From contig OZ017752.1 of the NCBI GenBank assembly GCA_963969365.1, positions 2,170,001 through 2,234,000 on the forward strand: a DNA stretch of 64,000 nt, written 5' to 3'. This DNA is from Asterochloris sp. CNOR1. Its lineage: Eukaryota; Chlorophyta; Trebouxiophyceae; Trebouxiales; Trebouxiaceae. Below the pieces are notes generated by a model. The model was not told the origin of the DNA and did no database searches. It saw nothing but the letters and a program-made list of their open reading frames with translations. This document shows positions 44,701 to 54,271 of the stretch, one piece after another (within the stretch, counting starts at the first letter, position 1; every line of letters begins with the position of its first letter). The position numbers were made by a program, and so were the translations under genes.

Positions 44701-47700
44701 CAGCCTCCTGCCCATGCTGCATGTGCTGCTGGATGACCTGGGCAGATCTGCGCACACATTGCACATCTCGCCGCTTACAGCAGGCTAGCCATGCATGGTA
44801 GCTTGAGGCTGCCACCTGTGCTGCAGCCCCGCCGCTGCAACATCAGAATTCCTACATGGCTTACGACGACCGTCCTGCCAAGGCTAGGGGGTCTTACACT
44901 GGCAACGAGGATGAGCCAGCCATCATGGCAGCTGCAATTCCCCCCAAGGCAGCCCCAAGCAATGCTGGGAGCACAGACGGAGGTCAGCCACGCCCGCCAC
45001 ACCTGCTGGAGGAAGCACAAGTGTGCACTGCAGCTCCATGGGTGCACGACATGCACACCTCATGAGGGTAGTCTTAGTATGGCACCTCTGCGAGAAGTTC
45101 ACTGCATGGTATCACATCAGCCAAAATTCAATCTGCATCCACGGCAAGCTGAACAGATATTGTGCTGTGAAGGGCCGGCGCCCGAGGGATTTCCCCCTGA
45201 CCTACCAGCGCCTGAGGCCCTCACGCCTGCAGATGCCAACGAAACGGAGCCACTGATGCCGCTGGTGAGCACCTTGAGCTGCGAGCTGCTGCCAAATGCT
45301 GGAGGAAGAGCGACAAGCACAGAGACGAAGACCTGGGCGTTCCTGCTGCAAGTGGACCGTGCTCTCCCTCCTGCAGATGAAGAAGTCTGCTGGGTCCAAA
45401 GTCTGAGCCTCTTTGACCACATGACATCTCCAACTCTGTTGCCTGACCCTTACGCTGCTGCCTGCAAGTTGGGCAGTCTGCCCAGGCCGCGCTGCAGGCC
45501 CTTCGAACCCACATGACAGCACTGCTGAGACACGACCGGTAATCTGATTGCCAGTAAGGCAGGCGACCTTACGCTGTACCTTTACACTGCAGTTTGGGGA
45601 GTACACAGTGCGGGCACTTTACAGCCGGGTGTGGCAGCTCAGGGAGGGAGCCCTGCAGCGCGTGGAGCGTGTGCTGCGCAGCGGGGGAGCAGAGGACAGT
45701 CAGCGGGAGATGTTCAGGGCGCTGTCACGTGCCCTGCTGCGGGGCACGCAGGACAAGGTTGCCAACGTGTTCCACGCGGCCCTGCAGGTGTGCCCTGCCT
45801 GCGTGGCTGTTGTCGGTGGGAGTGGCCTGCTGCCAGGAGCTGTGGCTGTGCATGCAGTAGATGCCAAGCAGCGATGGGCCTGCTGCAATGGAAGAGCACA
45901 CTGGCTGACCAGATGCAAAAGTGGAGCATGCTGATGGGCAGGCTTGCACTGAGCCAGTGTCTGCTTGAGCATGGCCTAAGTGGTGCAGTGTGTAGGCGGC
46001 ACGGTCACTGCTGCCACAATGCAGTTTGCTTATTCGCATGCTTCTCAGAGACACTTGTAGTACTCGATTCTATGGCCCATAGATATGCTGGGACTGGCCT
46101 TGGCTTCCAGCTACGGTCCCACTGCATCAGCTGTGGTTGCCTGCAGGTGGCGCGGACGTTGATTGACACGACAGGCTCTGCAGCGGGCCCCAGAGAGGTG
46201 GCTGCCTTTGTGACGGAGCTGGCCCCTGTGCTGGTGGACAAGGCGGGCGACAACAACACTCGTGTGCGCGACTCTGCCAGCGAGCTGCTGCTGTGGGTAG
46301 CCAAGCGCAAGGATGCAGGCCTGGCAGGGATGACTGGTGGGTTGAAAGCATGGACGTCAGCTGCTGCCCATGAGACGACCACTCCGCTTCTCTTCTATGG
46401 CGCTGCACAGCAGAATGCCTTGGCACAGGCTTCCAAGTGGAATTGTACTGCGTGGCACTTGCCTAGACATACAGTAGGGGGTAAGTCCAGGTCAGGTTTT
46501 GTACATAATTCATGCATGCTGCTGACTGATGTCGGCAGCAGACCGCCAGATCTAGTTCACGCCTTCAGGACACCACCGCCCATAGCTGCATCGTCTGGGT
46601 GATTCAGTGCCAAGCAGAACTTGCTGGGCCCCTCCTACATGGGGTCTCTCCTACCTAGGGTCTTGCTCAGCAATGACGCGCAGTGCCCTGCAGGCGGCAC
46701 TGCCAACGTTGTTATGTGCAAGCTTGACTGGCGGCATCAGCTCGCCTGGGGCCTGATGTGCCTCTCCTGACGTGCAGGCATCTTTGTGAAGCCTGTCAAG
46801 AACCAGAGCGCATGGCGGCCAGTGCTGGCGCGCCTGCAGCTGCTGCAGGAGCTCATACCCCAGTTTGATGTGGCGCGGGGCGGAGCCCCAGAGGGCTTCC
46901 AGCTGGAGCCACTGATGCGCTTCATTGGGCAGGCGTTCACCAGCGCCAATGCTGAGGTGCGTGGGCACATAGCATGAGGCAGGACTGGCCTCATGCCCAG
47001 GCATGGGGCTGGCGTGCACCAGCGCGCCAAAGCTGGATTGCATGACAAGGGCGCATCCTCAAAGGCTGACAACAGCCTCCAGCAGCCTGCCGCATCAACT
47101 GCTGGCTGAGTGCCTGCTGTCTTCCTGATGCAAGCCTTTACAAGCACCCATGCTGAAGCTCTGGAGCAGAGCAGCCAGACATGTCCTGGATGGCCTCACC
47201 CATGTGTAAGGCCAGGCAGGGCACCCACCTACCTTCCTAAGCGATGCAGCATGTTGTAGCACTGTGCCGGAGGCACATGCCCTGAGTTCACATTTCCTGT
47301 TGAAAAGGTGCGAGCGCTGGCGGTCAAGGTGTACATGCTGGTGTACGGGCGGGTGGGCAGCGCCGCACAGAAGCACCTGCCAGAGGACCTGAACCCCAAG
47401 ATTCGGGAGCAACTGCAGGTGCAGTCTCGTAGTCCTGCCATCTGTCAGTCGCAATGCAGGGCAAGGCAGGCTGTTGGCCACTTGTGCTTGGCCTGCCTTG
47501 TTTCTGTATGTTGCCTGTAAGCACGGCGAGACAGCTGCGTAGCCATGAGTTGATCTTGCTCCACTATCTGTCTGCCCCTCTCCTTGCCCCTTCTTGAACA
47601 GCCCACCCAGGGCAACTCGCGGGCTGACTGCCGCATCTCATCTTTGCCGACCAACTGAGAAGCGCTGCTGTGGTGCGAGCTGCAGGCGGAGATGGGTGGC

Positions 47701-49404
47701 GATGCAGCCTCTGCACCCCCGGCTGTGCAGCCCGCGCAGCCAGCGCCTGCAGCCAAGCCAGCGCGGCAGCAGCAGCAGAGGGCACCTCCCGCAGCAGACA
47801 GCCGACCGGCTGCTCCTGCAGCTGCGCCTGCTGCAGCCACCCATAAGATGCACCACTCCCCGGTGCACCACCCTGGGCACGGACACGCGCCCCAGCAGAC
47901 CCCTGCAGGCAAGCCGTGGCACATATTTGTGCAGGTTGGCCACCTTAGTATCTTGGTGTGGCCTGCAGACACTGCTCTGCTGCTGCCTGGCCGACACGAC
48001 TGCTGCGCAGGCTGCCGAAGGGCTGATGCTGGGTTGGCAGCTAAGCTGGCTGCCTTTTAGGCACGCATGATACAGCTGATGCAAGCACACGCAATGTATT
48101 TTTTCATTTGCAGACCCTGGGCCTGCCAGTAAGGCCCTGCTGCCCCAGAACATCTGCTCCCCAAGCTCATGCATGCACATGTTGAGCGCTCTGCTGCTGT
48201 CGTGCAGATGCCGGCCTAGCCAGCCAGGACCTTGCTTGAATGTGTGTGAGCAGCCTGGGTGTGGCTTGCAGGAGTCCTGTGCAGCCACCACCAAAGTGAA
48301 CCCCTGCTGGCCACCCTGCCCCCCAAGCAGGCTGCGCTTGTCGACTGCTGATGCTGGCCCAAGTAGATGCAGCTGCTGCTGCCCTGCAGACCCTGGGCCC
48401 ATCAATGAGGACCCTGCCCCTTACGAGGCCGAGCTCCAAGCCCGGGAGGCCACCTTCGGCCCCAGCCACCCTGACGTGGCTGAGTCTCTGAGCAACCTGG
48501 CCATCCTGTACAACCAGAGGGGGGACTATGCCAAAGCGCAGCCCCTGTATGAGCGTGCCCTGGCCATATGGGAGAAGACGCAGGGGCCAGACAACCCAGA
48601 CGTGGCCCACACGCTGACCGACCTGGCCGTGCTGCACCTGGAGCAGGTGAGCAGCACAGGCAGCTGGGCAGTGGGCGGCTGCATGCGGCCTGCCCCTGGT
48701 GGCACCTGGCTGTGCTGCCTCTGGAGCAGGTGAGGGTCACAGGGCTGCTGGTGGCCCCACAAAGCTGGCACATGGCTGTTCTGGGAACGGCGCGCAATCT
48801 GGCGCACACGCTGAGGACCCCTGGCGTGCTGCAGCACTTAGAGCAAGGGGGCGGCACAGGATGCTTGGCAATGGGGTTTTATGCAAATCTCCTCTGGCTG
48901 CGCGCCGCGTGCAGCAGGCACAAGGCAGCCAGCCTGGTTGGTGCTGGCCTCCTTGTGCAAGTTGCGCATCTGGCACGGTGATGTATCTTGGCCGTGCGGC
49001 ATGTGGAGCAGGTGAGTGGTATTGTAACCCCTTGAGAAGACCTGTATGCATACAAGCTACTGTGTTCAGCATGTCCTTATGTTTTGGAGTTGAGTGGCAC
49101 AGGCTCTGGCAGCTTGCTAGAATGGGACACATGACATCAGTAGCAACCAGTCCGGACGCACATGGCTTGAACTGCAGCATGCAGGGCCGTTCAGGATGGC
49201 TTGGCTGCAAGACTTGCTCAGCAAGCGTGCAAGCTGCAGCATCTGACGCAGAGAAGGACATGGCGTGTGTGCCTGATGCAGGGGCGTGACGACGTCGGCA
49301 GGCCCCTCCTTGAGCGTGCGCTGAGGATACAGGAGGCAGCCCTGGGCCCTAATCACCCAGACGTGGTGGCCATCAGAGATGTTTTGAATAGCGAAGATGA
49401 ATGA
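41711..49404 (+). CDS. CEP104: CEP104/FAP256-like ciliary tip protein with C-terminal TPRs
   Basis: CEP104 (Chlamydomonas FAP256) caps ciliary and microtubule plus ends. Seventeen exons sum to 2550 nt (849 aa) in frame. Exon 1 (41711-41755, MAGKLRFTVHSCSGE) and exons 2-5 form the N-terminal jelly-roll domain: DPDYPARELLFHSPQTRGW, PQEIVLRLEEPSKVHQIQIL, KVELYVGNLPPG, KRLGYLSFDNNERSGHQARE. Exons 6-7 hold two UVR-like helices (EAAVAHEDYDEAKRLK and GAVEREDYDMAKVLKK). Exons 8-10 are a Ser/Ala/Pro-rich linker. Exons 11-14 (45593-47418) match the TOG domain (FGEYTVRALYSRVWQLREGA; DNNTRVRDSASELLLWVAKR). After an Ala/Pro/Gln-rich exon (47686-47908), exons 16-17 (48390-48646, 49282-49404) encode kinesin-light-chain-like TPRs (NLAILYNQRGDYAKAQPLYE; RPLLERALRIQEAALGPNHP), where animal CEP104 has zinc fingers. 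Introns 1, 2, 6 and 15 are GC-AG. The TPRs could instead be a separate gene opening near 48173. Confidence 0.9.
43249..43275 (+). repeat. Decayed copy of CEP104 exon 6 start
   Basis: GGCAGACCTGTCGCT occurs here and again at 43325-43339 just inside exon 6, with further partial matches on both sides. The intronic copy lies about 75 nt upstream of the true one. Confidence 0.6.
43521..43721 (+). repeat. Degenerate tandem copies of CEP104 exon 6 end plus donor
   Basis: The exon 6 end and donor (about 43454-43495, CGCCTCAGGGTGGTCGGGCA then GAAGGCAGGTGTTG) is echoed in the intron at about 43521-43556, 43645-43684 and 43684-43721. The best copy contains CCTCAGGGTGGTTGGGCAGA. Spacing is irregular, so these are not a fresh minisatellite. 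Confidence 0.75.
47006..47164 (+). repeat. Two decayed copies of CEP104 exon 13 end
   Basis: Exon 13 ends GCAGGCGTTCACCAGCGCCA then ATGCTGAG|GTGCG (46930-46961). Similar runs occur in the following intron at about 47006-47045 (GGCGTGCACCAGCGC...AAAGCTGG) and 47121-47164 (GCAAGCCTTTACAAGCACCC then ATGCTGAAGCTC). Confidence 0.7.
48111..48147 (+). repeat. Decayed copy of the first TPR exon start
   Basis: The true acceptor and exon start at 48387 read CAGACCCTGGGCCCATCAAT. The intronic run at 48111 reads CAGACCCTGGGCCTGCCAGT, and both continue to a CCCTGCY-GCCCC-like stretch. The copy keeps a usable-looking acceptor after a T-rich tract. Confidence 0.75.
48699..49019 (+). repeat. Several decayed copies of TPR exon end plus splice donor
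   Basis: Exon 16 ends GCCGTGCTGCACCTGGAGCAG|GTGAGC (48646). Copies lie in the next intron at about 48699-48743 (TGTGCTGCCTCTGGAGCAG|GTGAGG), 48768-48792 (partial), 48800-48860 (CGCACACGCTGAGGACCCCT through TTAGAGCA, donor lost) and 48965-49019 (GCGGCATGTGGAGCAG|GTGAGT). Two copies keep intact GTGAG donors. Confidence 0.85.
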
Positions 49405-49551
49405 CTGCCCCTGCTCAATCCCCCTCAGTACAGTCGTGACAAGTAGTGGTAACAGCTTTGCTGGTAATCGTCGCTTCTCTATCATTGCATAGCAGCGGTG
49501 GCGGTCAAGTGCACACTCAGTTCACTGTTGGGCTGTGCTGTGGCGGAGTGC

Positions 49552-51814
49552 CTACTGCGCCTTCACTGATGTCTGTGTTTGCCTCAGGTCCCTGATAGGC
49601 CTGATGGTCTTGATTGCTGGCGGTGTGCTGGTGTCAACCTTTGCATGGATCTTCCTGGGGTCGGTAAACTTGCTGAGCTTGAAAGTTTCCAGGGCAGGGC
49701 GCCTGACAGGCGCCTGGTGCTCCCCACTGCCTGCGCTACTGACCGCATTCCTGTGGGTGCTGTGCCCCAGGGCTGCCCTGGTCAATCGTGGAGGAATGTA
49801 GTGGGCTGCAGAGAGGCATGAGAGAAGGTCCTCAGTTTGTCCAGAGGCACTCAAGTTGCCTTTGTGAGCTGGCCAATCAGCAAAGGCGAGGGTCACCTCC
49901 GCGGCTGAACTCCTGCGCCCGCGCATCATTCATCTGCATCCACTGCCTGCAGCAGATGTGGGCGCTGTGATGTCACTTGCAGCATGTTTTTTATCAAGGC
50001 ACAGGATGTGGCAGAACCAGTGCAACGCTCACCAGCCGTAGGCCCCCTGAATCAGGTGCTTCATCACAGGATTCTCCAGCCTGCAGTTTGCAGCAGAGGC
50101 TGTGTTGGCTAGCCGCAGCGGCTCAGTAGCAAAAGCACTCACAGATAGCAGGATACTTTGACTGTGAGCTCAACTCTGGGGCAACTTGCTGTGCATGGGG
50201 CCAGCACTGCATGCGATGGCCTGCTCAAAGTCACTCTACCATGCAGTAGCATTCAGCAGAAGGATGATGGGCCAGCATCAAGCTCCGCTGAGATGTAAAG
50301 ATAGCCACAAAACAGCTCACCCTGCCACCCGGATCTCCTCCATGGATTTGTAAGTGGAGGGCTTGCCATAGGTGAAGTCAGCCTGCCTGTCAGAGGGCAG
50401 CTTGGGCGCCGATACATGCGAGGCTGCAAGGCCGACGCGCTGGGACACAGGGTGGCTCTGGCGGAATGTGTGCTGCTGGTGGGACTTGGTCAGTCCACTG
50501 CGTTTCAGCACGGGGCAGAGTGTCACTGGCAGCCCAGGTACTGCAGACACACGGCCACCAAGGCAGACTTGGTACTGCTCTGATAGGCTGACGTGCTGTC
50601 CCTGAGCCTTGAGGGCTGCATTGGAGGTGTGTGCAGCTTGATGCCCTTGGCTGCTGGCTGCATCCTCTGCCCAGCGCACTGGGCAAATCTGCCACCACCT
50701 GGAAGGTGGGCATGCTAAATGCTGCAGTTGCAGCTGCACAGCTGATTCTGACTGGTGGTGTTGTGGCTGGGCTACCTGCGCTGCCCCTCACCTCAGCGCC
50801 GCCTTCTTGTTCATTGCCATGAAGTCCGGCCCAGGCTGAGCAAAGGGGTTTGACCTGTGCTCCTTCCAGATGCCAATCACTGCAGCACAAGGCAACAGCT
50901 CATGAGTGGCCTGGCAGCAGCACAGCAGGTTGCTGAATGGAGCACAGGGCAGCAAGTCCCATGAGCAGACAGAAGACCACCCTGCTGGCATGCACGCAAT
51001 TGGAGCAGGCTGAGCATGAACAGCACTCAAAACAGAATGCATTGGCTAGCACTGGACCCTACCAACTGCGGGATGTGTGCAGGCTGTCTGCAGACAGGCA
51101 GCCAGCCATTGACTGCAGCACGTTTCTGTCCTTGTGAACTTACATCAGATGAAGCACCTTCCCAGTCACAGTTGAGGCAGCCGACAATGCAGAATTTGCC
51201 ACAGCACGATATTCACCAGCAAGAGGGCAGCAAGTCAAGCATTTGCCAGCCTGAACAGAGCATACACCTGCCGCAGCAGGCTTGCTTGTGAAGAGCTGCC
51301 AAATGGCACAGCTGGGAATGCCAGCGAGTCAGGTAAAAGGGCAGTACCTTCCCGAGCGCCCTCCGGGTCCTGGGGCCTGCTGGCTCCAAACACCTTGTCC
51401 TCAGGGGGCGTGGCAAAGGTGGTTCTTTTTATCTTCCCAGAGTCCACGTGTTGAATGAGCACATTCGTGTTCATGCTGGCCCGGCTTTTGCCGAACCAGG
51501 GCTCCTCTGTGCCTGCAGGCAGATGTGTGGGGCTTCGGGGATGTTCGGATTCATCTGAAGAACTTCTGATGCAGGAGTGAGGCGCCAAAAGACAGGGAGA
51601 CCAGCATAGGGGAAGCTGACCTGCAAAGGGTGGATTGCTGCATGCCTTCAAGTGAACCAATGTCATCTTGATTCCTGAAAGGCTGCAGGCCAACTGTTCC
51701 AGCAGGCAGATGAAGCTGATGATCAAAGACTGCAAATCAGAGCAACGGCATGTCTGTCATGACCTAAGGTACTCACCTGCCCGCTCAACCAGGTTCCCCT
51801 TCCGTCCACCCCAT
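49552..51814 (-). CDS. CFAP77: CFAP77-like axonemal microtubule protein
   Basis: CFAP77 is an axonemal doublet-microtubule protein. Exon 1 is short: ATG at 51814 to 51790 gives MGWTEGEP, joining in phase to exon 2 (51512-51348): GTEEPWFGKSRASMNTNVLI, then KRTTFATPPEDKVFGA and DPEGARE. Exon 3 (50879-50792) reads VIGIWKEHRSNPFAQPGPDF then MAMNKKAALR, which parallels the conserved xHWNVFKxxxxxxxxxxxYIAMNRGAVKAG block of human CFAP77. A further exon has ADFTYGKPSTYKSMEEIRVA, followed by LENPVMKHLIQGAYGW and QWMQMNDARAQEFSRG. The last exon, FKLSKFTDPRKIHAKVDT, stops at 49552. The region 50790-50450 and the last two junctions are not resolved, and a stop at 50029 is possible if one intron is retained. 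Its start codon lies 21 bp from that of the CCDC13-like gene. Confidence 0.68.
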
Positions 51815-51835
51815 TGAACTCACTATCTTCACGCC
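51815..51835. promoter_or_regulatory. 21-bp head-to-head intergenic space, CFAP77 / CCDC13
   Basis: Only 21 bp lie between the ATG of the CFAP77-like gene (51814, minus) and that of the CCDC13-like gene (51836, plus). Promoter elements and transcription starts must lie within the opposing gene, so the 5' UTRs are expected to overlap antisense. Confidence 0.55.
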
Positions 51836-54023
51836 ATGACCGAGCCTGAGGCTCCTGCGGAAAGTACTTCTGCACCTCTCACCGAAGCCGTGACTCTACC
51901 GAAGGATCCAACACCAGCATTATCAACGCCAGCCAGCACTGATGCGCCCCCTGCTGTCAGCGACAAGCCAGTGGCCGCAGTGCTTGACCTGCAGCTTGTT
52001 CCCCAGCTGGTATGTGCAGCACTGCCTTGTCAGGCACTTGGTAACATGCAGCATTGCTGATGGTCCTTTGCGGCTCTGCAGAGGGAGGAACAGCTGAAAA
52101 ACGAGCGTCTGGAGGCAGCACTGCAGCAGAAGCAGCATGAGGTGGACTCCCTAAGGTGCGACATGTCCTTGTTTCCACTCTTCTTGTGCACTGCACAAGC
52201 CTGTGAGCTGGCCTCTGAACATAATTCTGCTGCAGGGAGATTGCAGATGCAGCAGTAGGCCTCAAAGCCCAGGACACTGAGACCAACAGGATCATTGAGC
52301 TCTCTAAACGCAACAGGGGTCTTAATCTGATGCTGGAGCGCGAGAAGCAGAAGGCTGCTGGCCTGGCTGCAGAGCTGCAGAAGGTCCAGCTCCTGGACGG
52401 CGTGCCTGCTGCTGGCACAGACCCCAAGGTCAGTGTCCTGCATGCTATCAGCTGGTGCTACTTGGTGGTGTTCACAGCTTCTGCTCAGTTCAACGCCTGC
52501 TGTGCCCCCCTTTGTGGGCACTTCTACCCACAGCAGCAGATTTCAGGCCTCACAGATCACTGGCTGGTGGATGCTTTCTGCTTGCTCAGCTCCCCAAGAA
52601 ATGCTGGCTGGTTGTGCAGAGCCCAGAGGCGGCCTGCAGGGCAGCTGTGGAGAAGGCAGCTGCAGCTGCAGAGGCGGCGCAGAAGGAGTGTGTCAGCTGG
52701 AAGCACAAGCACGAGGCTGCTCTGGAGCGCACCAACCAGCTGGAGGTCAAGGTGGGTGGGCCTGAAGCATGGCTGGCACTGAGGACCCCAACAAACAGCA
52801 GCAGCCAGAACAGAGCATATTAGTCGGTGGACAGCCCATTGCATGCAAAGTCGAGGGCAGAATGTGTGGGGTGCAGTCTGCAGGGAGCCCCTGAAGCACC
52901 CTACACTGTGAGGACCCTGCCCCGCAGCTGCATCAGCTCAGGGCTGAGCGAGACAACCTCAAGTTTCTGGCAGATTTACCTGTGAAGCTCCGGCTTGCAG
53001 CTGTCCCAGCTGAGGGCTGAGCGGGACAAGCTGGAGAGGGCGCTCGTGCGCGAGGTGGGCAGCGATGTGCCGATGGCCAAGCTGCTGGCGGATGAGGGAG
53101 GGGACTGGCGCGGGCGGGCGCAGCAGATTGGGCTCCTGCGGGACAAAGTCAGGGAGCTGCAGGAGTCGCAGGTGCAGAGGGCTGCCATGTCGAGGGTGCT
53201 GCGTACCTGAGTCAGCGAGGCTGCTGCATCCTCTACCAACCTCAGCAGGCAGAACATAACGCCTGCTGGGCTTGGTAGTGGATGCAGCAGCAAGGCTACA
53301 CTGTTGCGCAGTCCTGGTGCGTGCAGCCCAGCGGCATCATGGGCACCCTTGCAGCTTGACAGGCGTGGTTACTGTGCAGCCCTGTCAAGCTCTGCAAGAC
53401 CACCCAGCCTTGCAGCCAGTGACATGCAGTCTTTGATGTCAAGCAAGTTTGCCTCTCTGCTTGCAGGGGTTGGCTGCTGTCACAGTCAACTCGCGATACA
53501 ACCGGGAACACCAGAGAAATATTGACTCCATCAAGGCAGACCGCATGAAAGAGCTGGAGCGGCTCAGAGCTGAGCTGGAGAGCTCGTCTGCCAAGCAGGC
53601 TGCCCTACAGGCAAAGCTGGATGGCACGGTTGCAAGAAAGACAATCGTGGAAGGCGAGGTGAGAACCATGCCCGCAGTTGTTGCACGCTTGGTGCTGTGC
53701 TGCTGTTTGCTTAGATGGAGCATTCGATGCTCACACAATATCTGCATGTGTGATTGCTGCAGGTGAAGAGCTTAAAGGAGAAGATGGGCATTCTGCTTGA
53801 TAAGGCAGCCACAGATGACAAGCTAGTGGCAGCCTTGCAGTCTGAGATTGCAGCCCTTCGAAAGTCTCTCAGGGAGGCAGGGTCTGCAGAAGACTTTTCC
53901 ACCATGCAGCGGCAGATTGAGAGCCTGAAAGGCAAGTATGCAGAGCAGGTCGAGATGATCTCGCAGCAAGAATCACTGATTGCATCTCTGCAAGGCGTCA
54001 CCCCAGCAGGGCTTCAGCAGTGA
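51836..54023 (+). CDS. CCDC13: CCDC13-like coiled-coil protein
   Basis: Human CCDC13 is a centriolar-satellite protein needed for ciliogenesis. Seven exons: 51836-52009, 52082-52155, 52236-52428, 52620-52751, 53001-53171, 53467-53658 and 53763-54023. They total 1197 nt (398 aa) and all use GT-AG. After a Thr/Ala/Pro-rich disordered start (MTEPEAPAESTSAPLTEA) the protein is almost all coiled coil. Three blocks match CCDC13: RIIELSKRNRGLNLMLERE; REVGSDVPMAKLL followed by WRGRAQQIGLLRDKVRELQ; and VKSLKEKMGILLDKAATDDK. It is shorter than human CCDC13 and lacks its long C-terminal part. Exon 5 has an upstream near-duplicate (52924-52962). It faces CFAP77 and converges on bS18m. The subfamily call rests on the WRGRAQQI block and its neighbours. 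Confidence 0.75.
52924..52962 (+). repeat. Near-duplicate of CCDC13 exon 5 start, decoy or alternative exon
   Basis: GCAGCTGCATCAGCTCAGGG here parallels GCAGCTGTCCCAGCTGAGGG at 52997, and the match runs about 39 nt. The copy reads LHQLRAERDNLKF where exon 5 reads LSQLRAERDKLER. It keeps an acceptor and the frame at first, then runs KFLADLPVKLRL without an obvious donor, so it may be a decayed exon copy. Confidence 0.8.
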
Positions 54024-54271
54024 CCATGAGCCAGCCACCTCAGCCAGTCTGACCAAAACCAGCTTTAAACTGACAAACACACTAGTTGTGGTGAAGTGCT
54101 TTACTCATGGAGCAGTCTCCTAGAGAAGGCCTTGAGCAGCATGACTTGTCTTCCATCCTGAATGCTGCTATCGATGCTTGATGTGCTGCTGCTGCTGGAA
54201 TCTACAGAGGAGCGGTGCTTGGGCATCTCCAGCATTAGCTGCTGTGCACCTGGGCCACTGGCATATTATGT

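Noticed and set aside
45498-45512. GGGTTCGAAGGG on the minus strand, like a tRNA T-arm
   Set aside because: The flanks do not pair into a T-stem and no acceptor or anticodon arm can be drawn.
48173-48389. Independent TPR gene starting at the ATG 48173
   Set aside because: The upstream frame is open but low in complexity and Cys/Pro-rich. The splice from 47908 to 48390 is in phase and uses clear sites, so a fused model is preferred, with this kept as the alternative.
49535-49801. Plus-strand ORF with a strong hydrophobic segment (LIGLMVLIAGGVLVSTFAWI)
   Set aside because: It lies opposite the better-supported last CFAP77 exon (FKLSKFTDPRKIHAKVDT) and has no further support; probably a shadow.
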